Assembly: GCA_017303615.1 (NCBI GenBank)
Contig: JAFLCK010000022.1
Coordinates: 31,740-95,739, forward strand
DNA length: 64,000 bases
DNA from: Obscuribacter phosphatis_A
GTDB lineage: Bacteria > Cyanobacteriota > Vampirovibrionia > Obscuribacterales > Obscuribacteraceae
Direction of reading: 5' to 3'
The position numbers were made by a program, and so were the translations under genes. Of this stretch, positions 25,887 through 35,102 are shown piece after piece; the first letter of the stretch is position 1, and every line of letters starts with the position of its first letter. The notes under the pieces are model-generated. The model saw only the letters and a list, made by a program, of their open reading frames with translations, had not been told where the DNA came from and did no database searches.

Positions 25887-26192
25887 ATGAGAATTGACAA
25901 ATGGCTGAAAGTCTCAAGGCTTATCAAGCGCAGAACTGTAGCCCAGATGGCCTGTGAGCAGGGAAGAGTTTATGTCAACGAAAGACCGGCGAAAGCCTCG
26001 CTTGTTCTCAAAGCTGAAGATAAAGTTCATATTGAGCTTGGCGCTAGGGCGATAACGGTTAAGGTGGTTTCGGTCCCCGAAAAAAATGTAGCCGCCCAAG
26101 ATGCAGCCAAGCTCTATGAAATTCTCGAAGAAATCAGACGACCACCCGAAGTGCTGGAGTGGCTCGACGAGCAATCTGAATTAGACGAATAA
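25887..26192 (+). CDS. rqcP: S4-domain RNA-binding protein, RqcP/HSP15 type
   Basis: A 101-aa protein made almost entirely of an S4 domain. MRIDKWLKVSRLIKRRTVAQ and QGRVYVNERPAKAS match RqcP (YabO), which binds stalled 50S subunits with peptidyl-tRNA and assists RqcH in adding C-terminal Ala tails; the related HSP15 acts in a similar place. The acidic last 20 residues are not in RqcP. It is alone on its strand and ends 18 bases before the convergent rpoD stop. The choice between RqcP and HSP15 rests on the N-terminal match and is likely but not certain. Confidence 0.82.
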   Translation: MRIDKWLKVSRLIKRRTVAQMACEQGRVYVNERPAKASLVLKAEDKVHIELGARAITVKVVSVPEKNVAAQDAAKLYEILEEIRRPPEVLEWLDEQSELDE

Positions 26193-26210
26193 GGCGACCG
26201 GCTAAATTTG

Positions 26211-27278
26211 CTAGTCGATATACTCTCTCAACCTTCTACTTCTATTAGGATGCCGCAACTTACGCAGAGCCTTGGCTTCAATTTGGCGAATACGCTCTCT
26301 GGTGACTCCAAACAACTGCCCAACTTCTTCCAGAGTACGCTGCCTGCCGTCGTCCAGCCCAAAACGAAGCCTGAGCACGTCTCTTTCTCTAGGCGAAAGT
26401 GAGGCCATTACTTCATGAATATCTTCGCGCAGTAAATCTTGGGTGACTGAGGCAGCCGGGGTTTCGGCGTCTCTATCTTCGATAAAATCGCCGAGTTTGC
26501 TGTCTTCTTCTTTACCGATTGGCGTTTCTAGAGAGACCGGCTCCTGGGCCACCTTAATGATGTCGCGCAGCTTGGCGATGCTAATCTCCATCGATTCAGC
26601 AATTTCTTCTTCGGTGGGCTTGCGGCCCTTATCTTGCTGAAGCTTTCTGGTCACCTTTTTCAGTTTATTGATGGTCTCGACCATGTGCACCGGTATACGA
26701 ATAGTGCGAGCCTGGTCGGCAATGGCGCGGGTAATCGCCTGGCGAATCCACCAGGTGGCATAGGTACTGAATTTATAGCCGCGCTCATAGTCGAACTTTT
26801 CAGCAGCACGAATCAAGCCCATATTGCCCTCTTGAATCAAGTCAAGGAAGAGCATGCCTCTTCCCACATACTTCTTGGCAATAGAGACAACCAAACGCAG
26901 GTTGGCCTGCACCAACCGTCTCTTGGCGATGGCGCCCTCGGCACCGCCCATTTCAATCTTACGAGCCAGTTCAATTTCTTGGTCGGCGGTGAGCAGCGGA
27001 ATGCGACCTATCTCACGCAAATACATACGGACTGGATCATCGGAGGAAAGACCTTGGGAGACTTTCTCTTCAAAACGCTCTGGATCGTCTTCGAGGTCGT
27101 CCTTGAACTCGAAAGTATCCTCGGAACTAGCCTCGGGCAAACTGGGCATTTCCTCGTCCAGCTCATTTTCCCCGGGGGAAAGCAGCTCTTCTAATCCTGA
27201 TTCTCTTTGTTTTCCTGACACTTCTAACTTATCCAACTTTTGAATGAAACTATCTTCTTTATCTTTGCCCTTAGTCAC
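26211..27278 (-). CDS. rpoD: Principal RNA polymerase sigma factor (RpoD/SigA)
   Basis: A 355-aa group 1 type sigma-70. Seen: region 1.2 DPVRMYLREIGRIPLLTADQ at about 80-99, regions 2.3-2.4 ERGYKFSTYATWWIRQAITR, region 3 (IRIPVHMVETINKL), and region 4.2 FGVTRERIRQIEAKALRKLR. The N-terminal 75 residues are acidic and too short for a full E. coli type region 1.1. Start codon is GTG, overlapping the end of dnaG (GTGA), so the two are translationally coupled, as in the classic dnaG-rpoD arrangement. It directs transcription of housekeeping genes. Confidence 0.95.
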   Translation of the reverse strand: MTKGKDKEDSFIQKLDKLEVSGKQRESGLEELLSPGENELDEEMPSLPEASSEDTFEFKDDLEDDPERFEEKVSQGLSSDDPVRMYLREIGRIPLLTADQEIELARKIEMGGAEGAIAKRRLVQANLRLVVSIAKKYVGRGMLFLDLIQEGNMGLIRAAEKFDYERGYKFSTYATWWIRQAITRAIADQARTIRIPVHMVETINKLKKVTRKLQQDKGRKPTEEEIAESMEISIAKLRDIIKVAQEPVSLETPIGKEEDSKLGDFIEDRDAETPAASVTQDLLREDIHEVMASLSPRERDVLRLRFGLDDGRQRTLEEVGQLFGVTRERIRQIEAKALRKLRHPNRSRRLREYID

Positions 27279-29662
27279 ACATGGGTCTCCGTCTTGTCCG
27301 AACTATTTATTTCGTCCTCTATGGCGTCCAGTTTGCGCTTCAAGTCTTCCAACTCTTCTAGAGTCTCAATTTTGGGCAATACCATCGAATCAAGAGTGGA
27401 GAGTTCTTTTATTCTACCCTGCAATTGGGTGGCCCTGCTCTCATCCTCCTCCATAGAAAGCTGTCCGCGAGCGCCGGTAATCAAGAGCGACAAGCGCTCC
27501 TTTATTAATCTTGCCCGGGATTCTTTCAAAACAACCTGTACCGGCACTTTTTGTTTTCTAAATTCCTCGCATTTTAGAATTACCTCGACCAAAGACTTGG
27601 TGGCGGTAGGGTCGGGGGCAAGGCGGTCCATAAGCTGGTACTGCAAATCTTCAATTGTCGAAAAGGTCGTCCCGACGCCATATACGGCATTCTTGATTTC
27701 CTGGTGACTAGGGCTCAAGAAGCGCTCCTCGGCGAGAGCGGCATAGGCTATGTCATAGTCCTCGCGCGAAGTGAGATAAAGGGCGAGAAGCTGCCTTTCG
27801 GCTTCCATCGAACCAGAAAGGGGACCACGACGCATGGCCGGCCCCATGGCTGAAAGAGGCATAGGCATGGTCTCTTCATCGGCTATGTCTTTCTCGTGCT
27901 TGCCTTTTTTGAAATTCTTGTTGTTTTTCTTAAAACCGCCAAATTGCTGGGACTGCGGCTGAAAGGGCGGTGGACCAGAATTAGTGTATTGCGGAGGCTC
28001 AATACGCATCTGCTTGGGCGCCGCCATTCTGCCATCGCCCGCACCGTCCCCCGATTTACTGACAACCCTGACTTCTTTCTCGAATTCTTCGCCGCGAAAA
28101 TTATTCAGGCTTGAATCATCGGCAAGTGAGTCGCCAACCTCTAGAAAGGGGTCTTGCTCGGGGGCATTGCCTTGATATTGACTCTTGCCATACTGATTTT
28201 GATTAGCCCCCTGATTATATTGACCCTGCTTATACTGGCGCTGGTAACCCTGATTTTGCGAATACTGATTTTGTGAATATTGGCCGGGTCTGAACTGGCT
28301 TTGCTTATTGTTGTACGAATAGGCATCACGGTCCATGCGATTGGCTCGCCGATATTGACCAACATCGGCCAATATTTCTTCTTCTCGCACCTGCAATTTC
28401 ATGGCCCAGAGCCTAATGTATTCGCCTCGACCAACGGCATTTTTGATCAGAGCCAAGATGGGCACAATCTTACGGGCGGCATCAATTCGACCTAGACGCG
28501 AATGCAAATCAATGCCCTTAACCGCTTGCTCTAGTTGATAATCGACCATCAACGCCGCTTTATCTATGGCCGCTTGAAAGGAAGTTACACCGGTCGGTCC
28601 GGAGCGCAGACATTCATCAGGATCTTTACCGCCGGGTATGGCAATGACCCGCAATTCGATGCCGATGCCTTCGGCAATCTGGCTGAGCATCTCGATACCG
28701 CGCTCTACGGCTCGTACACCGGCGGCATCGGCGTCGAAAGACAGATAAACTCGCTTGCTTTCGGTGTAACGCACCAAGAGCTTAGACTGTTGCTCGGTAA
28801 GCGCCGTGCCGAGAGTAGCCACAGTATTGGTAAAGCCAAACTGATGAGAAGTTATCGCGTCAAAATAACCCTCGACCACTATCACCGAGTCTTTAGACTT
28901 GATTGCTTCCTTAGCCAGGTTAAAACCAAATAGATGCAAACCCTTGTGATAAATGGGTGTTTCAGGCGAGTTGAGATATTTGACCTGATCGTCGCCCAGG
29001 GTTCTGCCACCAAAGGCGATGACACGACCTTCGCTGTCGCAAATGGGAATCATAAGACGATTGCGGAACAAATCATAATGCCCGCTAGACTCTTGCCGCC
29101 GCCGCACCAGACCAGCCTCCTCCAAAGTAGCGGCCGAAACTTTGGTCTTCTCGGTGAGGAAACGCAAGAGCCCGTCCCAACTATTTGGGGCATAGCCGAG
29201 CTTGAACTTCTCGATTGTTTCAGGCGAAAGTCCACGATCTTCAAGATACTTACGGGCGAAAGCGCCTTCCACAGGGTCGCGCAAAAGGCGCAGATAATAT
29301 TCGCTGGCTTGCTGGTAAAGCATCAAAATTTGCGAGCGGCGATCGTACTCTTTGCGATCTTCCACCGATTCAGCCAGCTTGACGCCATATTTGCGCGCCA
29401 ATTCGCGCACCGAATCAATAAATTCAAGACCTTTGGTCTTTTGCACAAAGGCAAAAACATCGCCGCCTTCGCCACAGCCAAAACACTTAAAAATGCCTTT
29501 CTCAGCATTTACATGAAATGATGGGGTTTTCTCGCCATGAAAGGGACAGAGCCCCTTGTAATCTTTACCGGCGCGCTTGAGAACAACGGTCTCTGATATG
29601 ACCTCAAGAATGCCTGCGCGCATTCTCACTTCAGCAATGACTTCAGACGTCACGCCTTTCAA
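27275..29662 (-). CDS. dnaG: DNA primase with Q/N/Y-rich insert
   Basis: A 795-aa replication primase; typical DnaG has about 600 residues. Seen: zinc finger CPFHGEKTPSFHVNAEKG then CFGC, the RNA-polymerase domain, and TOPRIM (VIVVEGYFDAITSHQFG with catalytic Glu, then LSFDADAAGVRA). Residues about 451-500 are a low-complexity insert rich in Gln, Asn, Tyr and Gly, and a further disordered tract continues to about 610. The C-terminal 180 residues should be the helicase-binding domain. I chose TTG at 29662 because GGGAGG lies seven bases upstream; the frame is open seven codons further. The stop overlaps rpoD. Confidence 0.93.
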   Translation of the reverse strand: MKGVTSEVIAEVRMRAGILEVISETVVLKRAGKDYKGLCPFHGEKTPSFHVNAEKGIFKCFGCGEGGDVFAFVQKTKGLEFIDSVRELARKYGVKLAESVEDRKEYDRRSQILMLYQQASEYYLRLLRDPVEGAFARKYLEDRGLSPETIEKFKLGYAPNSWDGLLRFLTEKTKVSAATLEEAGLVRRRQESSGHYDLFRNRLMIPICDSEGRVIAFGGRTLGDDQVKYLNSPETPIYHKGLHLFGFNLAKEAIKSKDSVIVVEGYFDAITSHQFGFTNTVATLGTALTEQQSKLLVRYTESKRVYLSFDADAAGVRAVERGIEMLSQIAEGIGIELRVIAIPGGKDPDECLRSGPTGVTSFQAAIDKAALMVDYQLEQAVKGIDLHSRLGRIDAARKIVPILALIKNAVGRGEYIRLWAMKLQVREEEILADVGQYRRANRMDRDAYSYNNKQSQFRPGQYSQNQYSQNQGYQRQYKQGQYNQGANQNQYGKSQYQGNAPEQDPFLEVGDSLADDSSLNNFRGEEFEKEVRVVSKSGDGAGDGRMAAPKQMRIEPPQYTNSGPPPFQPQSQQFGGFKKNNKNFKKGKHEKDIADEETMPMPLSAMGPAMRRGPLSGSMEAERQLLALYLTSREDYDIAYAALAEERFLSPSHQEIKNAVYGVGTTFSTIEDLQYQLMDRLAPDPTATKSLVEVILKCEEFRKQKVPVQVVLKESRARLIKERLSLLITGARGQLSMEEDESRATQLQGRIKELSTLDSMVLPKIETLEELEDLKRKLDAIEDEINSSDKTETHV
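28163..28312 (-). repeat. dnaG: Low-complexity Q/N/Y/G tract within dnaG
   Basis: Tandem degenerate units coding for repeats such as QYSQNQ, QYKQGQ and QYNQG, between the RNA-polymerase domain and the helicase-binding part of DnaG. The reading frame is kept. Confidence 0.8.
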
Positions 29663-29934
29663 AGAGGAACCTCCCGTGCGCAAGCACGCTTTCGCTTTCT
29701 ATATCTAGTCAAGTTTATAACAACTTGGCGCCCTCTAAATAGAAAAGCCAAGTAAGCAAACAACAGCAAAATAAGCCTTTCCAGAGCAGCGAAGCAGCCC
29801 CGAACCGGCACCACAGACCACCGCCCCAGCTTGACATGCCGACTTCTCAGGTGAAAGCCGTTTGGATTGTTTATAATTTCCAGCTAATATTTCCACCCTG
29901 AGTTGGTTCCTTAAATTCAGCCGCGGAGGCTCTC

Positions 29935-31356
29935 ATGAGAACACTAATCAAAAACGGCCGTGTCATAACCGCTGTGGATGACTATTTTGGCGACATTTTG
30001 ATTGAAGGAGAGCGCATCAACCTAATAGGCGAATCGCTCGAAATGGAAGCTGACAAGGTTATCGACGCAGAGGGACTCTTGGTCATACCAGGCGGCATCG
30101 ACGCCCACACTCATATGGATATGCCCTTTGGCGGCACCACCTCGGCCGACGACTTTGAAAGCGGCACCAGGGCAGCCGCCCATGGCGGCACCACAACGAT
30201 CATCGACTTTGCCATTCAAAATAAAGGGCAATCGCTCTATGACGCCCTAGACACCTGGCACGGCAAAGCCGCCGGGAAAGCCGCCATAGACTATGGTTTT
30301 CACATGATCGCCACCGATCTGCCGCGAGAGCGTATGGGTGAAATGAAGAAACTGATCAACCACGAAGGTGTGACCAGCTTCAAGCTCTTTATGGCTTACC
30401 CGGGCGTTTTGTTGGTCGATGATGCCACCATTTTTAGAGCCATGACAACAGCCGGTGAAGAAGGGGCGCTTATCTGTATGCACGCCGAAAACGGCGTGGT
30501 TATCAATGAAATAGTGCAATACGCTTTAGAGCGCGGTTGCACTGCACCCAAGTTTCACGCCCTGACTAGGCCGACCAAGGCCGAGGCCGAAGGTGTCAAC
30601 CGCGCCATAGCTCTGGCTGAAATGGCCGGTTCGCCGGTCTATATAGTGCACCTGAGCTGCTACGATGCCCTGAAGAAGATCAAAGAAGCCAGAGACGAAG
30701 GCATTCCAGCCTTTGCCGAAACCTGCCCGCAATATCTTTTCCTTGACTACACTCACTATGAAAGCAAAGACTTCGAAGGTGCTAAATATGTTATGACACC
30801 GCCGCTTCGAGAGAAATGGAACCAGGAAGAACTCTGGACCGGTCTGCGCATGAATGACCTGCAGACTGTCTCTACCGACCATTGCCCCTTCTGTTTCAAC
30901 GATCAAAAACAACTCGGCAAAGACGATTTCAGCAAAATTCCCAACGGTGGACCCGGCGTAGAAAACAGAATGAGCCTGATTTTCAATGGCGGAGTTGTGG
31001 AAGGTCGAATCAATCTCAATCGTTTCGTGGAGATTACATCGACCGCCGCCGCCAAGATTTTCGGTCTTTTCCCGCGAAAGGGAACCATAGCAGTGGGTTC
31101 GGACGCCGATATAGTTCTTTTCGACCCCAACAAGAAGATGACAATCAGCGCCAAGACCCACCATATGAAAGTCGACTACAGCTGCTACGAAGGCAAAGAA
31201 GTGCAGGGAACGGCCGAATATGTCTTTTCTAGAGGCAAATTGATCATTGAAAAAGGTAAATATCTCGGAAAAGCAGGCGACGGAAGCTTCCTAAGGCGTT
31301 CAACCGTGCAACATAAGACTAAGGAATCGGTCTTAAACATCACAAAGCAGAAATAA
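29935..31356 (+). CDS. Dihydropyrimidinase / D-hydantoinase
   Basis: A 473-aa amidohydrolase that opens cyclic diamides such as dihydrouracil in pyrimidine breakdown, or hydantoins. The zinc site is complete: GGIDAHTHMD (two His), TSFKLFMAYPG with the Lys that becomes carboxylated at about 151, MHAENG, VYIVHLSC and the catalytic Asp in VSTDHCPF. GGAGG lies five bases before the ATG. A TATAAT hexamer at 29872-29877 may be the -10 of its promoter. Length and motif order fit the family; the true substrate is not decided by sequence. murQ follows after 85 bases. Confidence 0.92.
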   Translation: MRTLIKNGRVITAVDDYFGDILIEGERINLIGESLEMEADKVIDAEGLLVIPGGIDAHTHMDMPFGGTTSADDFESGTRAAAHGGTTTIIDFAIQNKGQSLYDALDTWHGKAAGKAAIDYGFHMIATDLPRERMGEMKKLINHEGVTSFKLFMAYPGVLLVDDATIFRAMTTAGEEGALICMHAENGVVINEIVQYALERGCTAPKFHALTRPTKAEAEGVNRAIALAEMAGSPVYIVHLSCYDALKKIKEARDEGIPAFAETCPQYLFLDYTHYESKDFEGAKYVMTPPLREKWNQEELWTGLRMNDLQTVSTDHCPFCFNDQKQLGKDDFSKIPNGGPGVENRMSLIFNGGVVEGRINLNRFVEITSTAAAKIFGLFPRKGTIAVGSDADIVLFDPNKKMTISAKTHHMKVDYSCYEGKEVQGTAEYVFSRGKLIIEKGKYLGKAGDGSFLRRSTVQHKTKESVLNITKQK

Positions 31357-31441
31357 AGCGCCATTTGGCTGTTAAAATTTTACTTGCAGTTTAAATGACG
31401 AAACAAGCGTAAACTCCCCAGGCAATCTCAGGATGGTAATC

Positions 31442-32356
31442 ATGGGCTACACACAAGAATTCACAAGACTAGTGACCGAAGAACGGAACGCCAGGACAAT
31501 GGACCTGGACGTACTGGAAACAGAAGAACTAGTGGCCCGCGTGCAGAAGGAAGACTTCGACGTGGCGGTGGCAGTGCAGAACGTAGTACCTGAAATTGCC
31601 AAAGCAGTCGACATAATCGTTGGCAAGCTGAGCCAGGGTGGCAGACTGATTTATTTTGGAGCAGGCACCTCGGGCAGACTGGGTGTGCTTGATGCCACCG
31701 AATGTCATCCTACTTTTGGTGTCGATAGAGAGCTTGTGCAGGCTTGCATAGCCGGTGGCAAAGAAGCAATGTTTGTCTCTTTCGAAAATGCCGAAGACTC
31801 CAAAGAACTGGGCGAGCAAGACGCAGTCAAGCTCAAGATTACAGACAAAGATGTACTGGTTGGTATCACAGCCAGCGGCAGAACACCCTATGTGATCGCC
31901 GCTTGCGAACTAGCCAAGAAAGCCGGCGCCGCCACAGTGGCTCTGGTCAATAACTTCGATTCACCGCTGGCTTCAGTCTGCGATGTCACTATTGCTCCTA
32001 TTGTCGGTGCCGAAGCCTTGACCGGCAGTACCCGCATGAAAGCAGGTACAGCCCAGAAAATGGTGCTCAATTTGCTTTCCACCTGCACCATGGTGAGACT
32101 GGGCAAAGTCTATGAAAACCTCATGGTCGACCTCAAACCAACCAATGAAAAGCTGAGAGAAAGAGCAGTTTCAATGATTGCCTTGCTTTGCGATGTTGCC
32201 CGCCCCATAGCCGAAGGAGCCCTAGTCGCTTCCAATGGTCATGCCAAAACAGCAGTGCTTATGCTTAAGCGCAAAATGGGACGCGTGCAAGCAGAAGAAT
32301 TAATCGCCAAGTCGGGCGGTTCACTGCGCAAAGCCCTCGTCGCCTCGCAAAACTAG
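31442..32356 (+). CDS. murQ: N-acetylmuramic acid 6-phosphate etherase
   Basis: A 304-aa SIS-fold enzyme that cleaves MurNAc-6-phosphate to GlcNAc-6-phosphate and lactate in peptidoglycan recycling. Seen: GAGTSGRLGVLDATECHPTF with the catalytic Glu, VGITASGRTPYVIAA (second phosphosugar loop) and TGSTRMKAGTAQKMVLN. The C-terminal helical tail (AEELIAKSGGSLRKAL) is also typical. I use ATG 31442, nine bases after AGGA; an ATG three codons earlier (31433) has no room for a ribosome site. The aldo/keto reductase follows 16 bases after the stop. Confidence 0.95.
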   Translation: MGYTQEFTRLVTEERNARTMDLDVLETEELVARVQKEDFDVAVAVQNVVPEIAKAVDIIVGKLSQGGRLIYFGAGTSGRLGVLDATECHPTFGVDRELVQACIAGGKEAMFVSFENAEDSKELGEQDAVKLKITDKDVLVGITASGRTPYVIAACELAKKAGAATVALVNNFDSPLASVCDVTIAPIVGAEALTGSTRMKAGTAQKMVLNLLSTCTMVRLGKVYENLMVDLKPTNEKLRERAVSMIALLCDVARPIAEGALVASNGHAKTAVLMLKRKMGRVQAEELIAKSGGSLRKALVASQN

Positions 32357-32372
32357 AGCCATTTTCTAAGCA

Positions 32373-33458
32373 GTGGCCTTAGACGATTACATCACATTAG
32401 GCAGAAGCGGTCTGAGAGTCAGCCCGCTCTGCTTGGGTGCCATGACCTTTGGTCAGGAATGGGGCTTTGGCACAGACGAAGCCGCTTCGCATGCCATTTT
32501 GAGTGAATATTTTGAGCGCGGCGGCAATTTTATCGACACCGCCAATGTCTATACGAAAGGGCACTCTGAGGTCATTCTCGGTAATTTCCTCAACAAGAAC
32601 TTCAGAAGAGATCGGGCAGTCATCGCCACCAAGTTTTTCGGCACAATGTATCCCTCTGATCCAAATGCCGGGGGCGCCAACCGCAAGACAATCATGCAAG
32701 CCCTAGAGGCATCACTGAAGCGCTTGCGCACAGATTATGTCGATCTTTATTGGATGCACTGCTGGGACAAATTTACCCCCATCGAAGAGACCATGTCGTG
32801 CTTGGACGACCTGGTGAGAAGCGGCAAAGTACGCTATATCGGATTTTCAGATACGCCCGCCTGGAAAACAGCTGAAGCCCACACCCTAGCTAAACTGCGC
32901 GGCTGGACCGCCTTGAGCGCTATTCAAATTGAATATTCGCTTTTGGAACGCACAGTCGAAGGCGAATTGATACCAATGGCTCTCGAACTAGGACTGGGCG
33001 TTACACCTTGGTCGCCTCTCAAATTTGGCATATTGACCGGCAAATACACACGCGAAAATCGACACAAGGCAAGCCCCGACAGAGGCGAATGGATAACCAG
33101 TCAACTGGCAAAAGAAAAAACTTTTGAAGTTATCGACGCAGTCATGGCCGTCGCCAAAGAAATGCAGACCACACCGGCCAAAGTTGCCATCGCTTGGCTG
33201 CAAGCCCAACCCGGCGTGACTGCGCCTATAATAGGCGTGCGCACAAAAGAACAACTTTTAGACAACATACAGCTAGATATCAAACTTGGGGCAGAGCAAA
33301 TCAAACTTTTGTCGGATGCATCCAAACCAAAACTAAACTTCCCCTTCGACTTTTTGAAGGGCGCCGGGACATTTATGGCCGCTGAAACCAAGATAAACGG
33401 CGAAGCCTATGGAGAAAGTCTGCTTGCGCCTAAAACAGACGCCGACAGATTTGTCTAA
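32373..33458 (+). CDS. Aldo/keto reductase
   Basis: A 361-aa TIM-barrel NADPH-dependent oxidoreductase. The catalytic tetrad is visible: Asp and Tyr in FIDTANVYTKGHSE, Lys in VIATKFFG and His in LYWMHCWD. Further family stretches are PLCLGAMTFGQEWG and KVRYIGFSDTPAW. It belongs to the group of long-chain AKRs like YajO/Tas. Start is GTG 32373 with a weak ribosome site, 16 bases after murQ, so the two probably share a transcript. The stop codon lies in the first unit of a 13-bp tandem repeat. The substrate is unknown. Confidence 0.9.
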   Translation: MALDDYITLGRSGLRVSPLCLGAMTFGQEWGFGTDEAASHAILSEYFERGGNFIDTANVYTKGHSEVILGNFLNKNFRRDRAVIATKFFGTMYPSDPNAGGANRKTIMQALEASLKRLRTDYVDLYWMHCWDKFTPIEETMSCLDDLVRSGKVRYIGFSDTPAWKTAEAHTLAKLRGWTALSAIQIEYSLLERTVEGELIPMALELGLGVTPWSPLKFGILTGKYTRENRHKASPDRGEWITSQLAKEKTFEVIDAVMAVAKEMQTTPAKVAIAWLQAQPGVTAPIIGVRTKEQLLDNIQLDIKLGAEQIKLLSDASKPKLNFPFDFLKGAGTFMAAETKINGEAYGESLLAPKTDADRFV

Positions 33459-33500
33459 AATATTTGTCTAAGATATTTGCCTAGAATATTTGCCTAAGAA
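33449..33500 (+). repeat. Four 13-bp tandem units across the aldo/keto reductase stop
   Basis: Units ATTTGTCTAAAAT, ATTTGTCTAAGAT, ATTTGCCTAGAAT and ATTTGCCTAAGAA (33449-33461, 33462-33474, 33475-33487, 33488-33500). Each unit carries TAA or TAG at the same place, so the period of 13 puts stop codons in all three plus frames right after the gene. Confidence 0.85.
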
Positions 33501-33530
33501 ATCCCACTAAAAAATCCAGATTCACACGAG

Positions 33531-34979
33531 CTAATTGGCTGCCCGCAGATAAAAGACTCCAGCTTCATCTTCTTCCACCCGCCGCCAGTTTTTCTCTTGT
33601 CCAAGGGCATGATCTAGTGGTCCATTTTTAGGAACAAGTGCAAATTGCAATTTGTACTTATCAAATAAAGCTTGCCAGCCTTTTTCGGCACCGAGCATGA
33701 CCTTATAATCAGAGATAAACTGAGAGGGATAGAAATCGGTTTTCTCATCGACAAAGATTTTTCTGTGTAGCCGAAAATAGATATAAGGTCCCCAGTTATC
33801 GTAGTTGAAACCTTGGGTTTCGGGGGGCAAGCTTTCGATACACTTGACCGTCTTTGTCGGCTGGGTGGCGACGTACATATCTTGCTGCTTATACTGCCCA
33901 TCAAACAAATAAATCGCAATCACAAGCAGTGTCAGAAAAGACGAAACAAACCATGGCACCATGCCGTTTTTCTTGGCACTGACAGGCGCGCCGCCCCTAA
34001 GCTTTTGCCAGGCCGGACCAAAACTTGGCAAAGCCAATAAAGCCAAATAAGGCATCAAGCGGGCCGACATAAAGCCACTACCGGCGAAGGCAACAAAAAG
34101 GAGAAGTTCGGCAGTCGGCGGCAGAAAGCGAGCGGCTAAATTAAGCCCTAGCCAAAGCGCTATCAAGACCAAATAAGCCGGGCTGCCCGGAAACATTTTG
34201 ATATCGAAGGGAGCCCATTCTAAGCCCTTCTGGGTAATTTGCGGATGGGAAAGATAGGCAAATAAATAATCCCAAAAGGCAAGCCCTCTCAAGTTAAGCA
34301 AAGAGCCCAAAAAAGTAGCGGCAAGAGGTAAGAGATAAGCTTGCCAGTTGAAATTTTGCCACTTAAAATTTGGCGGCTCAGCCCGAGAGTCGACCTTGCG
34401 CCTTAAAATCAAATCGAGAAGATCGCCCGCCAATTTGCTGCCCAAGATAAGCAAAGCGAGCACCACACTGCCGTGAAAATTCACCCAAAGAATGGAAAGG
34501 ACGCCGCAAATAAGCGCCTTTTTGAGCGGTGTCGCTTTAGATACGAAAGCCAAATAATAGAAAGCAAGAAAGAGAACATAACTTATGGCATGGGGGCGAG
34601 CCGACCAATGAATGGTCGTACAAAGAAACACTGGAATCCAAAAGATCCAAGCACTGAAGCGACCCAGACCGCGCATCCGACCTAAAACCAAAGTGCAAAG
34701 CAGGGCGATACCCAAGGGCAAAGCCCCGGCCACAACTACGCCGTTCAAGCCAAAGAGCTGATACATCAAGCCGAACAAAACATCGGTGCCAAGCTCATGG
34801 GTAAGCCAGGGATAAGCAGGATTTATCGACCAGGTATAAGTTGTGGTGGGAATCTGATGTTGAGTAAGAATATAGAGACCGGTATCTATATGCCTGCAGG
34901 TGGCGCCGTCGCGCAGCAAGACATAAGGACAACCAAAGAGCAGATTGAGCAAGAAAAATGGCAAAAAGAGCGGCGTCAA
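33531..34979 (-). CDS. GT-C-like polytopic membrane protein
   Basis: A 482-aa inner-membrane protein with about ten to twelve helices and a soluble C-terminal domain (from about residue 370, YDNWGPYIYFRLHRKIFVDE). The loop after the first helix (RHIDTGLYILTQHQIPTTTY, then TWSINPAYPWLTHELG) is like that of polyprenyl-phosphate-dependent GT-C glycosyltransferases, where an Asp in this loop is catalytic. Start is TTG 34979; the open frame continues about 27 codons upstream without a standard start and would add a polar cytoplasmic leader. Role in sugar transfer is an inference. It is 120 bases downstream of the MoeB-rhodanese gene. Confidence 0.65.
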   Translation of the reverse strand: MTPLFLPFFLLNLLFGCPYVLLRDGATCRHIDTGLYILTQHQIPTTTYTWSINPAYPWLTHELGTDVLFGLMYQLFGLNGVVVAGALPLGIALLCTLVLGRMRGLGRFSAWIFWIPVFLCTTIHWSARPHAISYVLFLAFYYLAFVSKATPLKKALICGVLSILWVNFHGSVVLALLILGSKLAGDLLDLILRRKVDSRAEPPNFKWQNFNWQAYLLPLAATFLGSLLNLRGLAFWDYLFAYLSHPQITQKGLEWAPFDIKMFPGSPAYLVLIALWLGLNLAARFLPPTAELLLFVAFAGSGFMSARLMPYLALLALPSFGPAWQKLRGGAPVSAKKNGMVPWFVSSFLTLLVIAIYLFDGQYKQQDMYVATQPTKTVKCIESLPPETQGFNYDNWGPYIYFRLHRKIFVDEKTDFYPSQFISDYKVMLGAEKGWQALFDKYKLQFALVPKNGPLDHALGQEKNWRRVEEDEAGVFYLRAAN

Positions 34980-35102
34980 AGGGGGAAGGACAAACTTCCA
35001 CTGCTTCTTTGCCGAGACTTCTTGATCAGATTCGATGATAAAGGCTCCAGAGTTTTTCTAAGTATTGCCAAGCCAGAAAATAATATCGTAATTGGTGCCC
35101 AA

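Noticed and set aside
26634..27194. Plus-strand frame of 186 codons opposite rpoD
   Set aside because: Wholly inside rpoD on the other strand; a by-product of its codon use.
30526..31164. Minus-strand frame of 212 codons opposite the dihydropyrimidinase
   Set aside because: Antisense shadow; no domain and no start signal.
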